Part shown: positions 1 to 8,119 of the stretch, in pieces | Layout: the number at the start of each line of letters is the position of its first letter | Position numbering within the stretch: position 1 is the first letter of the stretch | Assembly (NCBI GenBank): GCA_030066975.1 | Contig: JASJAO010000016.1 | Location: forward strand, 32,001-68,599 | Direction of reading: 5' to 3' | Length of the DNA stretch: 36,599 bases | Origin: Henriciella sp. | GTDB lineage: Bacteria > Pseudomonadota > Alphaproteobacteria > Caulobacterales > Hyphomonadaceae | Made by a program: the position numbers and the translations under genes | The notes under the pieces: model-generated | The model's input: the letters and a program-made list of their open reading frames with translations, nothing else | What the model was told of the DNA's origin: nothing | The model's database searches: none

Positions 1-65
1 GCGAACTCAATGAGTGTTGATGTGACGCTGTATTTTGAGGCGGATTTTCTGTTCTGGCACTGATT

Positions 66-87
66 ATACTCATCCTTGTGTGAGTAT
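66..87. promoter_or_regulatory. Inverted repeat upstream of mucR, candidate operator
   Basis: ATACTCA at 66-72 and TGAGTAT at 81-87 form a perfect 7-bp inverted repeat around an 8-bp spacer. ACTCA recurs at 120-124. The repeat lies in an AT-rich 174-bp leader before the MucR gene. Autoregulation through AT-rich sites is known for MucR proteins, so an operator role is plausible. It is inferred from position only. Confidence 0.3.
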
Positions 88-174
88 TCTTAACTGTAAT
101 TCATGTGTAATTTTTCATTTACTCACAAATCGACCCCGATAACATCGCGTTGATTCATAAGGGGTGAATTAAGT

Positions 175-597
175 ATGACCGAGAAGTCTAGCGAGCTGGG
201 TGCAGATTCTCTCAGCACAGCCGGAGCTGTAGAGCTGACCGCCACGATCGTGAGCGCTTATGTCGGCAAGAATGCCGTGCAAAGTGAGCATCTGCCGACG
301 CTGATCCGCGATATCCATGATACGATTGCGCAATTGGCAGACGGAGAGGCGGCGCCTGTCGAACTCAAGCCAGCGGTGTCGATCCGCAAATCCATCACCG
401 ACGATTATCTGATCTGTCTCGAAGATGGGTTGAAGTTCAAGTCTCTGAAACGGCACCTCAGGTCGAAGTACGATATGACCCCGGACCAGTATCGCGAAAA
501 ATGGGGCCTGCCTTACGATTATCCCATGGTTGCGCCAAGTTATGCGCGCAAGAGATCAAAGCTCGCGAAAGATATGGGGCTGGGCCGAGGTAAGTAA
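175..597 (+). CDS. mucR: Ros/MucR family transcriptional regulator
   Basis: A 140-residue protein of the Ros/MucR family, DNA-binding regulators with a prokaryotic zinc-finger-like domain that control envelope, polysaccharide and cell-cycle genes in alphaproteobacteria. The C-terminal two thirds carry the family signature CLEDG (about residues 82-86), then [16 protein letters not shown] and YPMVAP. A basic tail resembling [11 protein letters not shown] ends the protein. In Ros the finger uses C-x2-C and H-x3/4-H. Here the second Cys is Asp (CLED) and the second His is Lys (HLRSK), so zinc is probably not bound in the classical way. Some MucR/Ml homologues are known to fold without zinc. The ATG follows a purine-rich stretch, AAGGGGTGAATTAAGT. 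It is monocistronic as far as seen. Confidence 0.93.
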   Translation: MTEKSSELGADSLSTAGAVELTATIVSAYVGKNAVQSEHLPTLIRDIHDTIAQLADGEAAPVELKPAVSIRKSITDDYLICLEDGLKFKSLKRHLRSKYDMTPDQYREKWGLPYDYPMVAPSYARKRSKLAKDMGLGRGK

Positions 598-744
598 TGT
601 ATCGTTACTGAAACGAATACTGTTGTTTCGAAATTGAAATGAAAGTATTTGGTTACCTTGGTTAATTTTTTACTGCATTGACGCTTGATCGTGCGCGCGA
701 AGCAGCTCATTAATCTTTCATCGAATCACCAGGGGGTGGCGAAG

Positions 745-1242
745 ATGAATGAGTCAACGCGTTTCTCGGGCTTGACCAAAGCCCAGACAGAGATCCTGTC
801 CTACTGGCACGATCAGCGTGTCGGGGGCGGCTTGCCGCGCCGCGATCAAATCGATCCCGGCGTCCTGCGCAGCCATTTGGCGGCGATCTCCATTGTGGAA
901 GTGCAATCTGACGGCGACATGCAGTTTCGCCTGGTCGGATCGAAGCTGCGTCAGGTGCTGGGATGTGATCTCAGCGGGCAGCGCATGAGCAACCTCGAAG
1001 GCGCTGCGGCAGACATGCTGTCCTTGGGGCTCGCCTCCGTTCTGGAACGGCTTCAGCCCATCGGCGGTCTGATCGAGCGCACGCGCGATCGGCACGCCTG
1101 GTTGCGTTTGCCACTAGCGGTTGAAGGCCGCGCACCGTTGATCCTGTGCCATGATGCCTTGTTGCCGAAAGTATCGGGCACCGGGCCCGAAAGTGCGCAA
1201 TCCGACACCATATCCCGCATCAATCAAGGCCTCGCCGCCTGA
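745..1242 (+). CDS. PAS_5 domain protein (PAS-like sensor of unknown signal)
   Basis: A 165-residue protein resembling the alphaproteobacterial PAS_5 family, single PAS-like domains usually found alone. Typical features are the N-terminal helix containing YWHDQR, then GLPRRDQIDP, a central RLVGSKL strand-turn and a GCDLSGQ segment. No output domain, signal peptide or membrane segment is visible, so it is a cytosolic ligand-binding or protein-interaction module. The ATG at 745 is preferred because AGGGGG at 731-736 lies 8 bases upstream. A TTG at 685 is in frame but lacks a good ribosome site. It precedes the DnaA-like gene by 95 bp. Its signal and partner are unknown. Confidence 0.8.
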   Translation: MNESTRFSGLTKAQTEILSYWHDQRVGGGLPRRDQIDPGVLRSHLAAISIVEVQSDGDMQFRLVGSKLRQVLGCDLSGQRMSNLEGAAADMLSLGLASVLERLQPIGGLIERTRDRHAWLRLPLAVEGRAPLILCHDALLPKVSGTGPESAQSDTISRINQGLAA

Positions 1243-1267
1243 TTCTACTGCCGATCTGAGAAGTTTA

Positions 1268-1299
1268 TAGGAAAATTGTCCTACATCTGATCCAGATGT
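1268..1299. promoter_or_regulatory. Twin palindromes upstream of the DnaA-like gene
   Basis: Two abutting inverted repeats: TAGGA(1268-1272)-AAATTG-TCCTA(1279-1283), and ACATCTG(1283-1289)-ATC-CAGATGT(1293-1299), the latter a perfect 7-bp arm pair. No T-tract follows, so it is not an obvious terminator for the PAS gene. Its position about 40 bp before the 1338 start fits operators controlling the following two-gene operon. The binding protein is unknown. Confidence 0.4.
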
Positions 1300-1337
1300 G
1301 CTAGTCTTTGCCTTCGACCAAGTTAGAGGAACAGGGC

Positions 1338-1676
1338 ATGGTTGCACGCAGGCATAGAAACGATCGAAACAGCGCAAGGCTGGCGGCGGGGCTGGCGGGA
1401 TATGCGCTCGGGATAAAAACCGATGCTATTCTGTCGACCAATCGCGGATCTCACGAGGTGGCGAAAGCCAGGCAGGTGGCCATGTATCTGGCCCATGTCG
1501 GTTTCGGGATGAGCCTGGCGCGGGTTGCCGATGCGTTCGACCGCGATCGATCAACGGTCGCGCACGCATGCCATGTGATTGAGGACAAACGCGATAACCC
1601 TGACTTTGATGAATGGGTTGAAACGCTGGAAACCGGGCTTTGCGTCCTGGCTCCACTTCGCAAGCTAGCCGCATGA
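1338..1676 (+). CDS. Free-standing DnaA domain IV-like (Bac_DnaA_C) DNA-binding protein
   Basis: A 112-residue protein whose centre and C terminus (about residues 45-100) match the DNA-binding domain IV of the initiator DnaA. ARQVAMYLAH corresponds to the first helices and RDRSTVAHACHVIE to the DnaA signature RDHTTVxHAxxxI. The ATPase domain of DnaA is absent. The DnaA-box-contacting DHT triad reads DRS here, so sequence preference may differ. The ATG at 1338 is chosen because AGAGGAACAGGG precedes it. A TTG at 1308 is possible but poorer. Its stop overlaps the start of the next gene in an ATGA, implying translational coupling. A role in transcription or replication control is inferred and not shown. 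Confidence 0.85.
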   Translation: MVARRHRNDRNSARLAAGLAGYALGIKTDAILSTNRGSHEVAKARQVAMYLAHVGFGMSLARVADAFDRDRSTVAHACHVIEDKRDNPDFDEWVETLETGLCVLAPLRKLAA

Positions 1677-2386
1677 GTGGCCGGCTCCTACGTGTGCTGC
1701 AGCGCGGCGGCTGCGCGGCCAAAACAAGCCAAGGTGACTATGAGGTCTGGCGCAAGCGTGATCTTCGCAGCCGCGCGATCGGTCGTATCAGTGGCGCGGA
1801 GATCGAAGCGCTGAGAGTCAAAGGCGCGTTGGCAGTCTTGCCTCTGGGTGAGCGCCAGGTCCTGGTCTGGTCAGGGCCTGCCTATGTGCCTGCGCTCTCT
1901 GCAGGGTCGCCTGATGCGTTGATCACCAAACCCGATCCATCGCAGCGGCGCACGGTCTCTTTGTTGCAACGGGTGTTGAACCGATATGAACAGAAACCTG
2001 AACAGACACGTCTTGCAGAGGCGGCTTTTAACTTCCGGGCAGATCTTGAACTGGCGAGTTATGGCAGTGATGTCAGCGGGATGAACTGGCGTGCTTTATC
2101 GGCGGGCACCCGGATTGATGGCGGTCAGTCGTCCGGCGAGCGTAGTCATTGGCGATTGATCCGTGCGGTCCGCCGACTGGATGCCTTACAGGAAGCGTTG
2201 GGTGTCGACCGGTTCCGCCTCTTGTCGCGTTTGATTGTGGATCAATTCACTCGCAACGCCATGGCCTCTTTTCTTCAATCAACGCCCAACAAGGCTGAGC
2301 AATCTGCCCATGATGCGCTGAGACTGTTAGCAGATCTGTATGATCACAAGGTCAAGCGACCGGATCGTGTGAGGCTGTCTGTATGA
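1673..2386 (+). CDS. DUF6456 domain protein
   Basis: A 237-residue protein starting with ATG at 1673, inside the ATGA overlap with the DnaA-like gene, so the two form one operon. The N-terminal half contains a winged-helix-like region (about 10-70) with QGDYEVWRKRD and ISGAEIEALR. The C-terminal half (about 95-235) resembles DUF6456, with RLAEAAFNFRADLELASYG and a helix around DRFRLLSRLIVDQFTRNAM. The biochemical role is unknown. The frequent neighbourhood of DnaA-like and MucR genes in alphaproteobacteria (recalled, not checked) suggests gene regulation. Its last 35 bp overlap the convergent SufE gene. Confidence 0.8.
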   Translation: MSGRLLRVLQRGGCAAKTSQGDYEVWRKRDLRSRAIGRISGAEIEALRVKGALAVLPLGERQVLVWSGPAYVPALSAGSPDALITKPDPSQRRTVSLLQRVLNRYEQKPEQTRLAEAAFNFRADLELASYGSDVSGMNWRALSAGTRIDGGQSSGERSHWRLIRAVRRLDALQEALGVDRFRLLSRLIVDQFTRNAMASFLQSTPNKAEQSAHDALRLLADLYDHKVKRPDRVRLSV

Positions 2387-2783
2387 TGCGTTCCAGCATC
2401 GACGCCAGCCCATTTGAACGCTGCGCGCTCAGCGCGCCGGTCACACCGATCTTGTCCAGAAACCCCTTGGCATCAAAGCCTTGGATCTCTTTGCGTGTTG
2501 CGCCCGAATAGAGCCGGATCAGGAGCGCGATCAAACCGGACACAATCATCGCGTCGGACTCAGCGCGTAGCACAAGTCGGTTGTCTCCCGCTGGCGTGAT
2601 CACCATCCAGACCTGCGAGGCGCAGCCCAGCACACGGGTCTGCTCATTTCGCTCTTCCGGCGCGAGGGGCGGATTGGCCTTGCCGAGATCAATGATGTGG
2701 GCATAGCGATCCTCCCAGTCGTCAAGGAAAGCAAACTCATCTTCGATTTCAGCCGCGCGCGCTTCGATAGTCATCTGGCTCAT
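2352..2783 (-). CDS. sufE: SufE family sulfur-transfer protein
   Basis: A 143-residue SufE-like protein. SufE accepts persulfide sulfur from the cysteine desulfurase SufS and passes it to the Fe-S assembly scaffold in the cytosol. The acceptor cysteine is in GCASQVW (Cys54), in line with the conserved Cys of E. coli SufE. EDRYAHIIDLGK, the PPL turn and the C-terminal SNGLASML helix are family features. Length is normal. The rest of the suf operon is not in the window, so it is a detached copy. It is convergent with the DUF6456 gene and overlaps it by 35 bp. Confidence 0.95.
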   Translation of the reverse strand: MSQMTIEARAAEIEDEFAFLDDWEDRYAHIIDLGKANPPLAPEERNEQTRVLGCASQVWMVITPAGDNRLVLRAESDAMIVSGLIALLIRLYSGATRKEIQGFDAKGFLDKIGVTGALSAQRSNGLASMLERIIQTASHDPVA

Positions 2784-2800
2784 GTGGGCGATGTCAGTGC

Positions 2801-2836
2801 AAAAGAAAACCCCCGGAGCAGAAGCACCAGGGGCTT
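2801..2836 (-). terminator. Rho-independent terminator of the 2856-3872 gene
   Basis: Read on the minus strand, an AAGCCCC/GGGGGTTTT stem with a TTCT loop is followed by TTTTCTTTT. It lies just after the stop of the exported protein gene and before the sufE start, so sufE probably has its own promoter or depends on readthrough. Confidence 0.7.
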
Positions 2837-2855
2837 ACCATGGAAAATTCAAGTT

Positions 2856-3872
2856 CTATTGAGCGACTTGGCCAATACATTTGCCGACATCTGCCAATGC
2901 ATGCTCACCGATGCAGAACGGCACTTCATAGTGTTTATGGGCCGCAGCGACGCACTGTTGAAGATTGAGATTGGCCATGTTGAGGCAACCGGCCGTCTCA
3001 CGCTCCTGCATGGCAACATGCATGTGTGTGTCAGATCCGGCCTCTGATCCGATAATGCGATAGGCCGCAAGAGTTGTGATCCGGTCGGCGATCGGCTCTT
3101 TCCCGCGTGCAATGCGGTTGGAGGCGCCAAGACGTGAGACCGCTGTCGGAACGCGGATCGCGCTCGCCATGCTGGAGACGCTTTCCCAGACAGAGGGCGA
3201 TCCGGCTTGGCCTGCTTGGGTCAGAACGGAGTTGATCGTAGGGGAGGACATGGCCTGAACCATGGCGCCGCGGGCGGGAATACCGGTGCGCGAGGAGGCC
3301 ATCAGACCGTTCGCCTTAGCGCCGGAATTGCCCACACGGCCTTTCGCCCAACCGGCTCCTTGCAGCGTATAGGCCTGTTCTTTGACAAAGGCAGCGGCCC
3401 CGATCAGGCGCTGGCTGTCGGCATCAACCGCGCTCAATGAAGATGACACGGCGCTGTTGCCGCCATTCAACGTGCGGGCATAGCGGACGTCATTCTTCAG
3501 ACCCGTGATCAGAACGTCGCGTCCGTAATAGCCTTCAATGTCCAGCACGGCGGCGCGAAACTCAGGATTTTGAGACGCGACAAGCGCCGAGTACGCCATC
3601 CAGCCCTGCGTCAACTTTTCCGGATTATGACCGCCCAGACTGGTCAGGGAATGATCGATGTCCTTGGCCGAAGCGAACCCTTTCGACTTCACGTCGGTGA
3701 CGTCACCGTGGAATGTTGCATAAACCGCGGCGGCCCGGGAAAGCGGGTCAGCAAAGCCTTGAGCGGGTGTGCTGGCCTCCTGCGGGGCGGGTGTCACCAT
3801 CTGGGCGCTCGCTTGCAGGGCCAGGCCCGCAACCGTACCGAGCATCGCTGACAGCATCTTGATCTTGGTCAT
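2856..3872 (-). CDS. Exported protein of unknown family
   Basis: A 338-residue protein I do not recognise. Residues 1-23 form a Sec-type signal peptide (MTKIK, a hydrophobic stretch, ASA-Q). The mature part is rich in Ala, Ser and Gly and largely helical. It has no membrane segment and only a few cysteines near the C terminus (GCLNM, QQCVA, PFCIG, GKCIG), enough for two periplasmic disulfides. The start at 3872 is chosen because AGGAGAG lies 5 bases upstream on the minus strand. A longer frame to 3926 lacks this. It is divergent from the histidine kinase (146 bp between starts) and ends in a good terminator. Probably periplasmic. Confidence 0.75.
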   Translation of the reverse strand: MTKIKMLSAMLGTVAGLALQASAQMVTPAPQEASTPAQGFADPLSRAAAVYATFHGDVTDVKSKGFASAKDIDHSLTSLGGHNPEKLTQGWMAYSALVASQNPEFRAAVLDIEGYYGRDVLITGLKNDVRYARTLNGGNSAVSSSLSAVDADSQRLIGAAAFVKEQAYTLQGAGWAKGRVGNSGAKANGLMASSRTGIPARGAMVQAMSSPTINSVLTQAGQAGSPSVWESVSSMASAIRVPTAVSRLGASNRIARGKEPIADRITTLAAYRIIGSEAGSDTHMHVAMQERETAGCLNMANLNLQQCVAAAHKHYEVPFCIGEHALADVGKCIGQVAQ

Positions 3873-4018
3873 GGGGTCTCTCCTGCTCCTCGAACGCAAC
3901 ACTGACCTATCTTTCGCCCGACGCAAAGGTTAGTGTCTGCTGAAATGCGGTAGTGACTGAAAATTTAATTTATACCGCGACCCAGAGGCTGCCTAACAAA
4001 AATCACCGATCCGTTAAT

Positions 4019-5416
4019 ATGCGTTCTTCAAATCCAGCCAAATCGGTAGGCGTTCTGCCCGTCACAGTGGCGGTTCTCGCCTCTGGTTGCGCGCTTGTCT
4101 TGACGTTTCTGGCGGGCGGATTCGGGTCGGGTATCGGCAGTCTGTTTCTGTTCGGACCGGTGCTGGTCTGGTTGATTTGGGGGACGTCTGCCTTGGCCTC
4201 GGCGGTCGGGGCTGCGCTTATCGGCGCGGCAGGACTGGCCTGTTTTCAATTGCTTGGGCTGGTGCCACCGGCGATTGAGCCGCTTTCCGCTGTGACGGGG
4301 CGACTGTTGCCCTGGGGCTTTGGCGCGATCGGGTTGGGGGTGCTCGCAAAGCTGCGACTGCGCAGCGAAGGACGCTCTCTGGCAGAGCCAATCTCAAAGA
4401 CCCCACCGCCCCATAACTCAGAGTTAATCCTGCCTGAGGATGGTCCAATATTAATTTTGGACATCTCGCGTTTCGGTCGGGTGCGAACCCGTTTTGGCGC
4501 GCAGCGGCTTTTGCCGGAGGCGCAGCCGGGTCAGATCATTGGCGACATTCTGCGCCCCGTGATGGGCGCGTCCGACACACCGTGGCTCGGGGAACTGCCC
4601 GGTGGCGCGCGGCTGATGATCACGAAACTCCCGCATCAGGACGGTCACTCTCTGCTCGTCTTGAACGCCGATCACTTGAACCTGCAGTCTGATCGCGATC
4701 TGAATGAAGCGCTCAGCGCGCGCACGGCCTTCTTTGCCTCCCTGGGCCATGATCTGAAAAGCCCGCTCAACGCGATCCTTGGCTTTGCCGACATGATGGA
4801 TATGCAAGTGCGCGGGCCGATGCCTGCAGCTTACAAGGACTATCCCGGTCTGATCAAAGAGGGCGGGCAAACTCTGGAACGGTTGATTGCCGATTTCCTC
4901 GACTACGCGAAATCTGAAACGGGCGCGTATGAGATTGATCCCGCGCCGATGGATGTTGCGGCGAGCGGCGACTCGGTCCTGCGCCAGTCTTTGGCAGCGG
5001 CACAGAAAGCAGGCGTTCGTCTCAACCTTGCGGCGGAAGGCGATGTGACCGCGATGGCGGACGCTGGCGCGGTGCGCCGAATTTGGGACAATCTGGTGTC
5101 CAACGCGATCAAATATTCCGGCGAAGATCAGACGGTCGAGCTGGCCGCGGTGAAACGGGGAAACTGGGTCGAGCTTAGCGTCTCAGATCAGGGCGTCGGG
5201 ATGAGCGAAGCCGATCTTGCCATGATCGCGGCCCCCTTCGCTCAGGGGCACAACGCCAAAGGCCGGGCGGGCACAGGTCTGGGCCTTGCCATGGTGGATC
5301 GTCTGGCGCGGCTGCATGGCGGGCAGGTCAAAATCGAAACAGCGCCTGGCGCCGGCACGCGGGTGACGGTCAGTCTTCCCGCGGCGACGTCGACGTTACA
5401 GAAAGCGGCCGAATAG
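4019..5416 (+). CDS. Membrane sensor histidine kinase
   Basis: About 465 residues. The N terminus holds several hydrophobic segments (about 10-115). A non-conserved linker follows, then a HisKA domain with phosphoacceptor His244 in LGHDLKSPLNAI, and a HATPase_c domain. That domain shows an N box (WDNLVSNAIKYS), G1 (DQGVGM) and G2 (GTGLGLAMV). It therefore autophosphorylates and signals to a response regulator, but no regulator gene is nearby, making it an orphan. The start is uncertain: ATG 4019 begins just before the first membrane segment, whereas an in-frame GTG at 3953 would add 22 residues. Neither has a strong ribosome site. The signal is unknown. Confidence 0.92.
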   Translation: MRSSNPAKSVGVLPVTVAVLASGCALVLTFLAGGFGSGIGSLFLFGPVLVWLIWGTSALASAVGAALIGAAGLACFQLLGLVPPAIEPLSAVTGRLLPWGFGAIGLGVLAKLRLRSEGRSLAEPISKTPPPHNSELILPEDGPILILDISRFGRVRTRFGAQRLLPEAQPGQIIGDILRPVMGASDTPWLGELPGGARLMITKLPHQDGHSLLVLNADHLNLQSDRDLNEALSARTAFFASLGHDLKSPLNAILGFADMMDMQVRGPMPAAYKDYPGLIKEGGQTLERLIADFLDYAKSETGAYEIDPAPMDVAASGDSVLRQSLAAAQKAGVRLNLAAEGDVTAMADAGAVRRIWDNLVSNAIKYSGEDQTVELAAVKRGNWVELSVSDQGVGMSEADLAMIAAPFAQGHNAKGRAGTGLGLAMVDRLARLHGGQVKIETAPGAGTRVTVSLPAATSTLQKAAE

Positions 5417-5576
5417 GGGCGCGTTCTGCCGTCTCTTCCAGTTGGGTTCTGATCTCAATCGCAATCAGTATTGTTGCGGTGATGGTGAAGACGATCGCCA
5501 GTCCAATCAGAATCGCGTTCAGCAATGGCATCTGCAACAAGATATCAGACACACTGATCGCGGTTTCCGAGCGCAT
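5370..5576 (-). CDS. Small single-pass membrane protein of unknown function
   Basis: 68 residues with one clear transmembrane helix (about residues 18-42, LNAILIGLAIVFTITATILI) and a charged C-terminal tail containing EIRTQLEETAERAP. A good ribosome site, AAGGAG, sits 8 bases before the ATG at 5576 on the minus strand, which argues for a real gene. The last 47 bp overlap the 3' end of the histidine kinase in antisense. No family is recognised. Confidence 0.55.
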   Translation of the reverse strand: MRSETAISVSDILLQMPLLNAILIGLAIVFTITATILIAIEIRTQLEETAERAPIRPLSVTSTSPRED

Positions 5577-5680
5577 CGGTCATACTCCTTAAACTGTGAT
5601 GGTCCCGGTTGCCCGGTGACGTTCCCCTTTCGGCATTGCAAATGCTATGCCTCAAATTCACTTTCTGTTAGGCAAGCTGT

Positions 5681-6031
5681 ATGTTCGATGAACGACTTCC
5701 CACAAAAGTATGGGTGGACGCACTGGTGCGACGCGTTCAGGTCGCCGGCGCAAGCGCTTTCGTGATTCAGTCTGGCGACGTGTCTCGCGGGGATATTCTG
5801 ATCAAGGTGGCCGACCTTAGCGGTGGCGGGCGTGTCTATGCCCCGCGCACCAATATGGATGGGGAGCGGGTGTTTGTGGATCTCGCGGTGCAAGGGGTCG
5901 GGCCGGACGAACAGACCGCCAATGACTATATCTACAAGGCCCGGGAGCGCGACCGCGATCTCTGGATTGTCGAGATTGAAGATCGCGACGGACGCCACTT
6001 TTTGACAGAACCGATCGAAACCGCGCTTTAG
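5681..6031 (+). CDS. DUF1491 family protein
   Basis: 116 residues matching DUF1491, small cytosolic proteins of alphaproteobacteria with no known activity. Recognisable are the start RLPTKVWVDALVRR, the central SRGDILIKV and the later ARERDRDLWIVEIEDRDGR. Length is typical. In some alphaproteobacteria DUF1491 genes lie near peptidoglycan or cell-cycle loci. Here the flanks are a small membrane protein and an unknown gene. Confidence 0.88.
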   Translation: MFDERLPTKVWVDALVRRVQVAGASAFVIQSGDVSRGDILIKVADLSGGGRVYAPRTNMDGERVFVDLAVQGVGPDEQTANDYIYKARERDRDLWIVEIEDRDGRHFLTEPIETAL

Positions 6032-6099
6032 CGTGTCGGCGTAACCCTTCATTAACTGCAAATCACCGACATGGGACCGACCAAAAGGGGAATTGGTGC

Positions 6100-6450
6100 A
6101 TGTTGTTTTTGCTCAATGATATGATTGTCGAGATCGACCAGCCTGAACTGCATTTACAGACGGTGTGGCGGTCAATGGGGTGCCCTGATCCACGGGGCAT
6201 GCGGGCTCAAGACGCGGTCGAATTCGTCCAGAAAAAGCTTGCGGGTGGGTATCCACTGAACGCGGATGAGGCGCGCAACTTCGCCGCGCTGATCGTTGCC
6301 AAAACTGGCGCCAACAGCCTGATCTTCAAGCCGACCGCGAGTGGCACGCTGGAACCGCGGCTACGTCATGTCCCGACCCTGGTGCTCGACACCTATCGCA
6401 GGGGCGCAGCGAATGAAGGCGGCGAGACCAGGTATCTGATCTCTGCCTGA
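6100..6450 (+). CDS. Small conserved-looking protein of unknown function
   Basis: 116 residues, soluble, with no signal peptide and no recognised family. The ATG at 6100 has AAAAGGGGAA about 8 bases upstream. The sequence reads as a compact alpha/beta protein (N-terminal strand MLFLLNDMIVEI; helix AQDAVEFVQKKLAGG; strand NSLIFKPTASG). Codon use resembles the neighbours. It lies 70 bp upstream of prfC. Confidence 0.72.
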   Translation: MLFLLNDMIVEIDQPELHLQTVWRSMGCPDPRGMRAQDAVEFVQKKLAGGYPLNADEARNFAALIVAKTGANSLIFKPTASGTLEPRLRHVPTLVLDTYRRGAANEGGETRYLISA

Positions 6451-6520
6451 ACAGGCCCGAAGTTGAAGCTTACTGTGATTTCGGTTAGGGGCGGCGCTTG
6501 CTTGAACTTAAGTTGGTCTG

Positions 6521-8119
6521 ATGTCTCTAAGTCTGTCTGAACAAGCGTCCCGTCGGCGCACCTTTGCGATCATCTCTCATCCTGACGCCGGTAAAACCAC
6601 GCTGACGGAAAATCTGCTGCTCGCGGGCGGCGCGATTCGCGCGGCCGGTGAGGTGGCTGCGCGCGGCGAGCGGCGCCGTACGACCTCTGACTGGATGAAG
6701 ATCGAACGCGATCGCGGGATTTCGGTCTCGGCATCTGTGATGACCTTTGAGTATCAGGGCAATGTCTACAACCTGCTCGACACGCCGGGCCACGAAGACT
6801 TTTCTGAAGACACTTATCGCACCCTGACCGCGGCTGATTGTGCGATCATGGTGCTGGATGCCGCCAAGGGAATTGAGCCGCAGACGCTGAAACTGTTTGA
6901 AGTCTGCCGCATGCGCGACATTCCGATTGTCACCTTCATCAACAAGATGGACCGCGAGGCGCTTGATCCGCTGGAACTGCTCGACCAGATTCAGGACCAG
7001 CTACAGCTTGATACGGCGCCGCTCTATTGGCCGGCGGCCAGTGGTCAGCGCTTTGGCGGCATGGTCGACCTTCGAACCGGGGCGTTTCTGCACTATTCAA
7101 AACGCACGGCCGAAGAGGGCGTAGATCCCGGCATGTCACCACGTGTCGCGCTGGATGACGTGCGGGCCGAAGTCGATCCAAGCGCGCTGGAAGAGTTGGA
7201 AGAGGGCAGCGAGATGGCGCGCGAAATGCTTCCGAAAATCGACAAACAGGCTTTCCTCGAGGGACACATGACGCCCGTCGTGTTCGGCACGGCGCTGCGC
7301 CATTTCGGCGTTGGCGAGCTGCTTGCGACGCTAGAAGAATTCGCCCCGCCGCCGCGGGCGCAAAGCGTTCATATCAAGGGTGACCCTGCCACACTGGACC
7401 GCGATCGTAAGGCGGTCTCAGGTTTTGTGTTCAAGATCCAGGCGAATATGGACCCCAACCACCGAGACCGTGTGGCCTTCCTTCGTATCTGTTCCGGCGA
7501 GTTCAAACGCGGCATGCGGCTGAAGACCGTCGCGGGCAAACAGGTCAATGTCCACAATCCGCTAATGTTCCTCGCCCAGGATCGCGAGATTGCGGAAACG
7601 GCTTATGCGGGCGATGTGATCGGGGTGCCAAACCATGGCCAGCTGCGTGTCGGTGACAGCCTGTCAGAAAGCGGCGAGGTGAAGTTTGCCGGTATTCCCA
7701 ACTTCGCACCGGAAATCCTGCGCCGGGCCCGGCCCAAGGATCCGATGAAAGCCAAACACTTGCGCAAGGCGCTCGAAAGTCTCGCCGAAGAGGGCGTCAC
7801 GCAATTGTTCAAGCCAAGCATTGGTTCGGATATGATTGTCGGTGCCGTCGGCGCGCTGCAGATCGAAGTGATGGCTGAGCGGATGGTCAGCGAATACAAT
7901 CTGGACGTCGTGTTTGAACCGGCGCCTTACAATGTCGCGCGATGGATCAATGGTGACGAGGATGAGGTCGCGGCCTTTGTTGAGAAGAACAAGTCCGCCT
8001 CTGGTACAGACCTCGATGATGCGCCGGTCTATCTGGCCAAGAATGCCTGGGACGTCGGCTACGCGCAGGAGAAGAACCCGGACCTGCGCTTCACGGCCAC
8101 CAAGGAGCGGATGATCTGA
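6521..8119 (+). CDS. prfC: Peptide chain release factor 3
   Basis: 532 residues, close to E. coli RF3 (529). RF3 is a translational GTPase that removes RF1 or RF2 from the ribosome after peptide release. The G domain shows G1 SHPDAGKTTL (about residues 19-28), the switch region RGISVSASVM, G3 DTPGHEDF and G4 NKMD. Domains 2 and 3 follow with RVAFLRICSGEFKRGMRLK and the C-terminal VGALQIEVMAERM. The Ala in DAGKT, where EF-G has HGKT, distinguishes RF3. The ribosome site is weak. It appears monocistronic. Confidence 0.97.
   Translation: MSLSLSEQASRRRTFAIISHPDAGKTTLTENLLLAGGAIRAAGEVAARGERRRTTSDWMKIERDRGISVSASVMTFEYQGNVYNLLDTPGHEDFSEDTYRTLTAADCAIMVLDAAKGIEPQTLKLFEVCRMRDIPIVTFINKMDREALDPLELLDQIQDQLQLDTAPLYWPAASGQRFGGMVDLRTGAFLHYSKRTAEEGVDPGMSPRVALDDVRAEVDPSALEELEEGSEMAREMLPKIDKQAFLEGHMTPVVFGTALRHFGVGELLATLEEFAPPPRAQSVHIKGDPATLDRDRKAVSGFVFKIQANMDPNHRDRVAFLRICSGEFKRGMRLKTVAGKQVNVHNPLMFLAQDREIAETAYAGDVIGVPNHGQLRVGDSLSESGEVKFAGIPNFAPEILRRARPKDPMKAKHLRKALESLAEEGVTQLFKPSIGSDMIVGAVGALQIEVMAERMVSEYNLDVVFEPAPYNVARWINGDEDEVAAFVEKNKSASGTDLDDAPVYLAKNAWDVGYAQEKNPDLRFTATKERMI

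Noticed and set aside
610-629. GAAAC/GTTTC dyad after mucR as terminator
   Set aside because: The arms are only 5 bp, the stem is AT-rich and no T-tract follows.
685-744. TTG-started extension of the PAS_5 gene
   Set aside because: ATG 745 has a clear ribosome site and the added residues are not domain-like.
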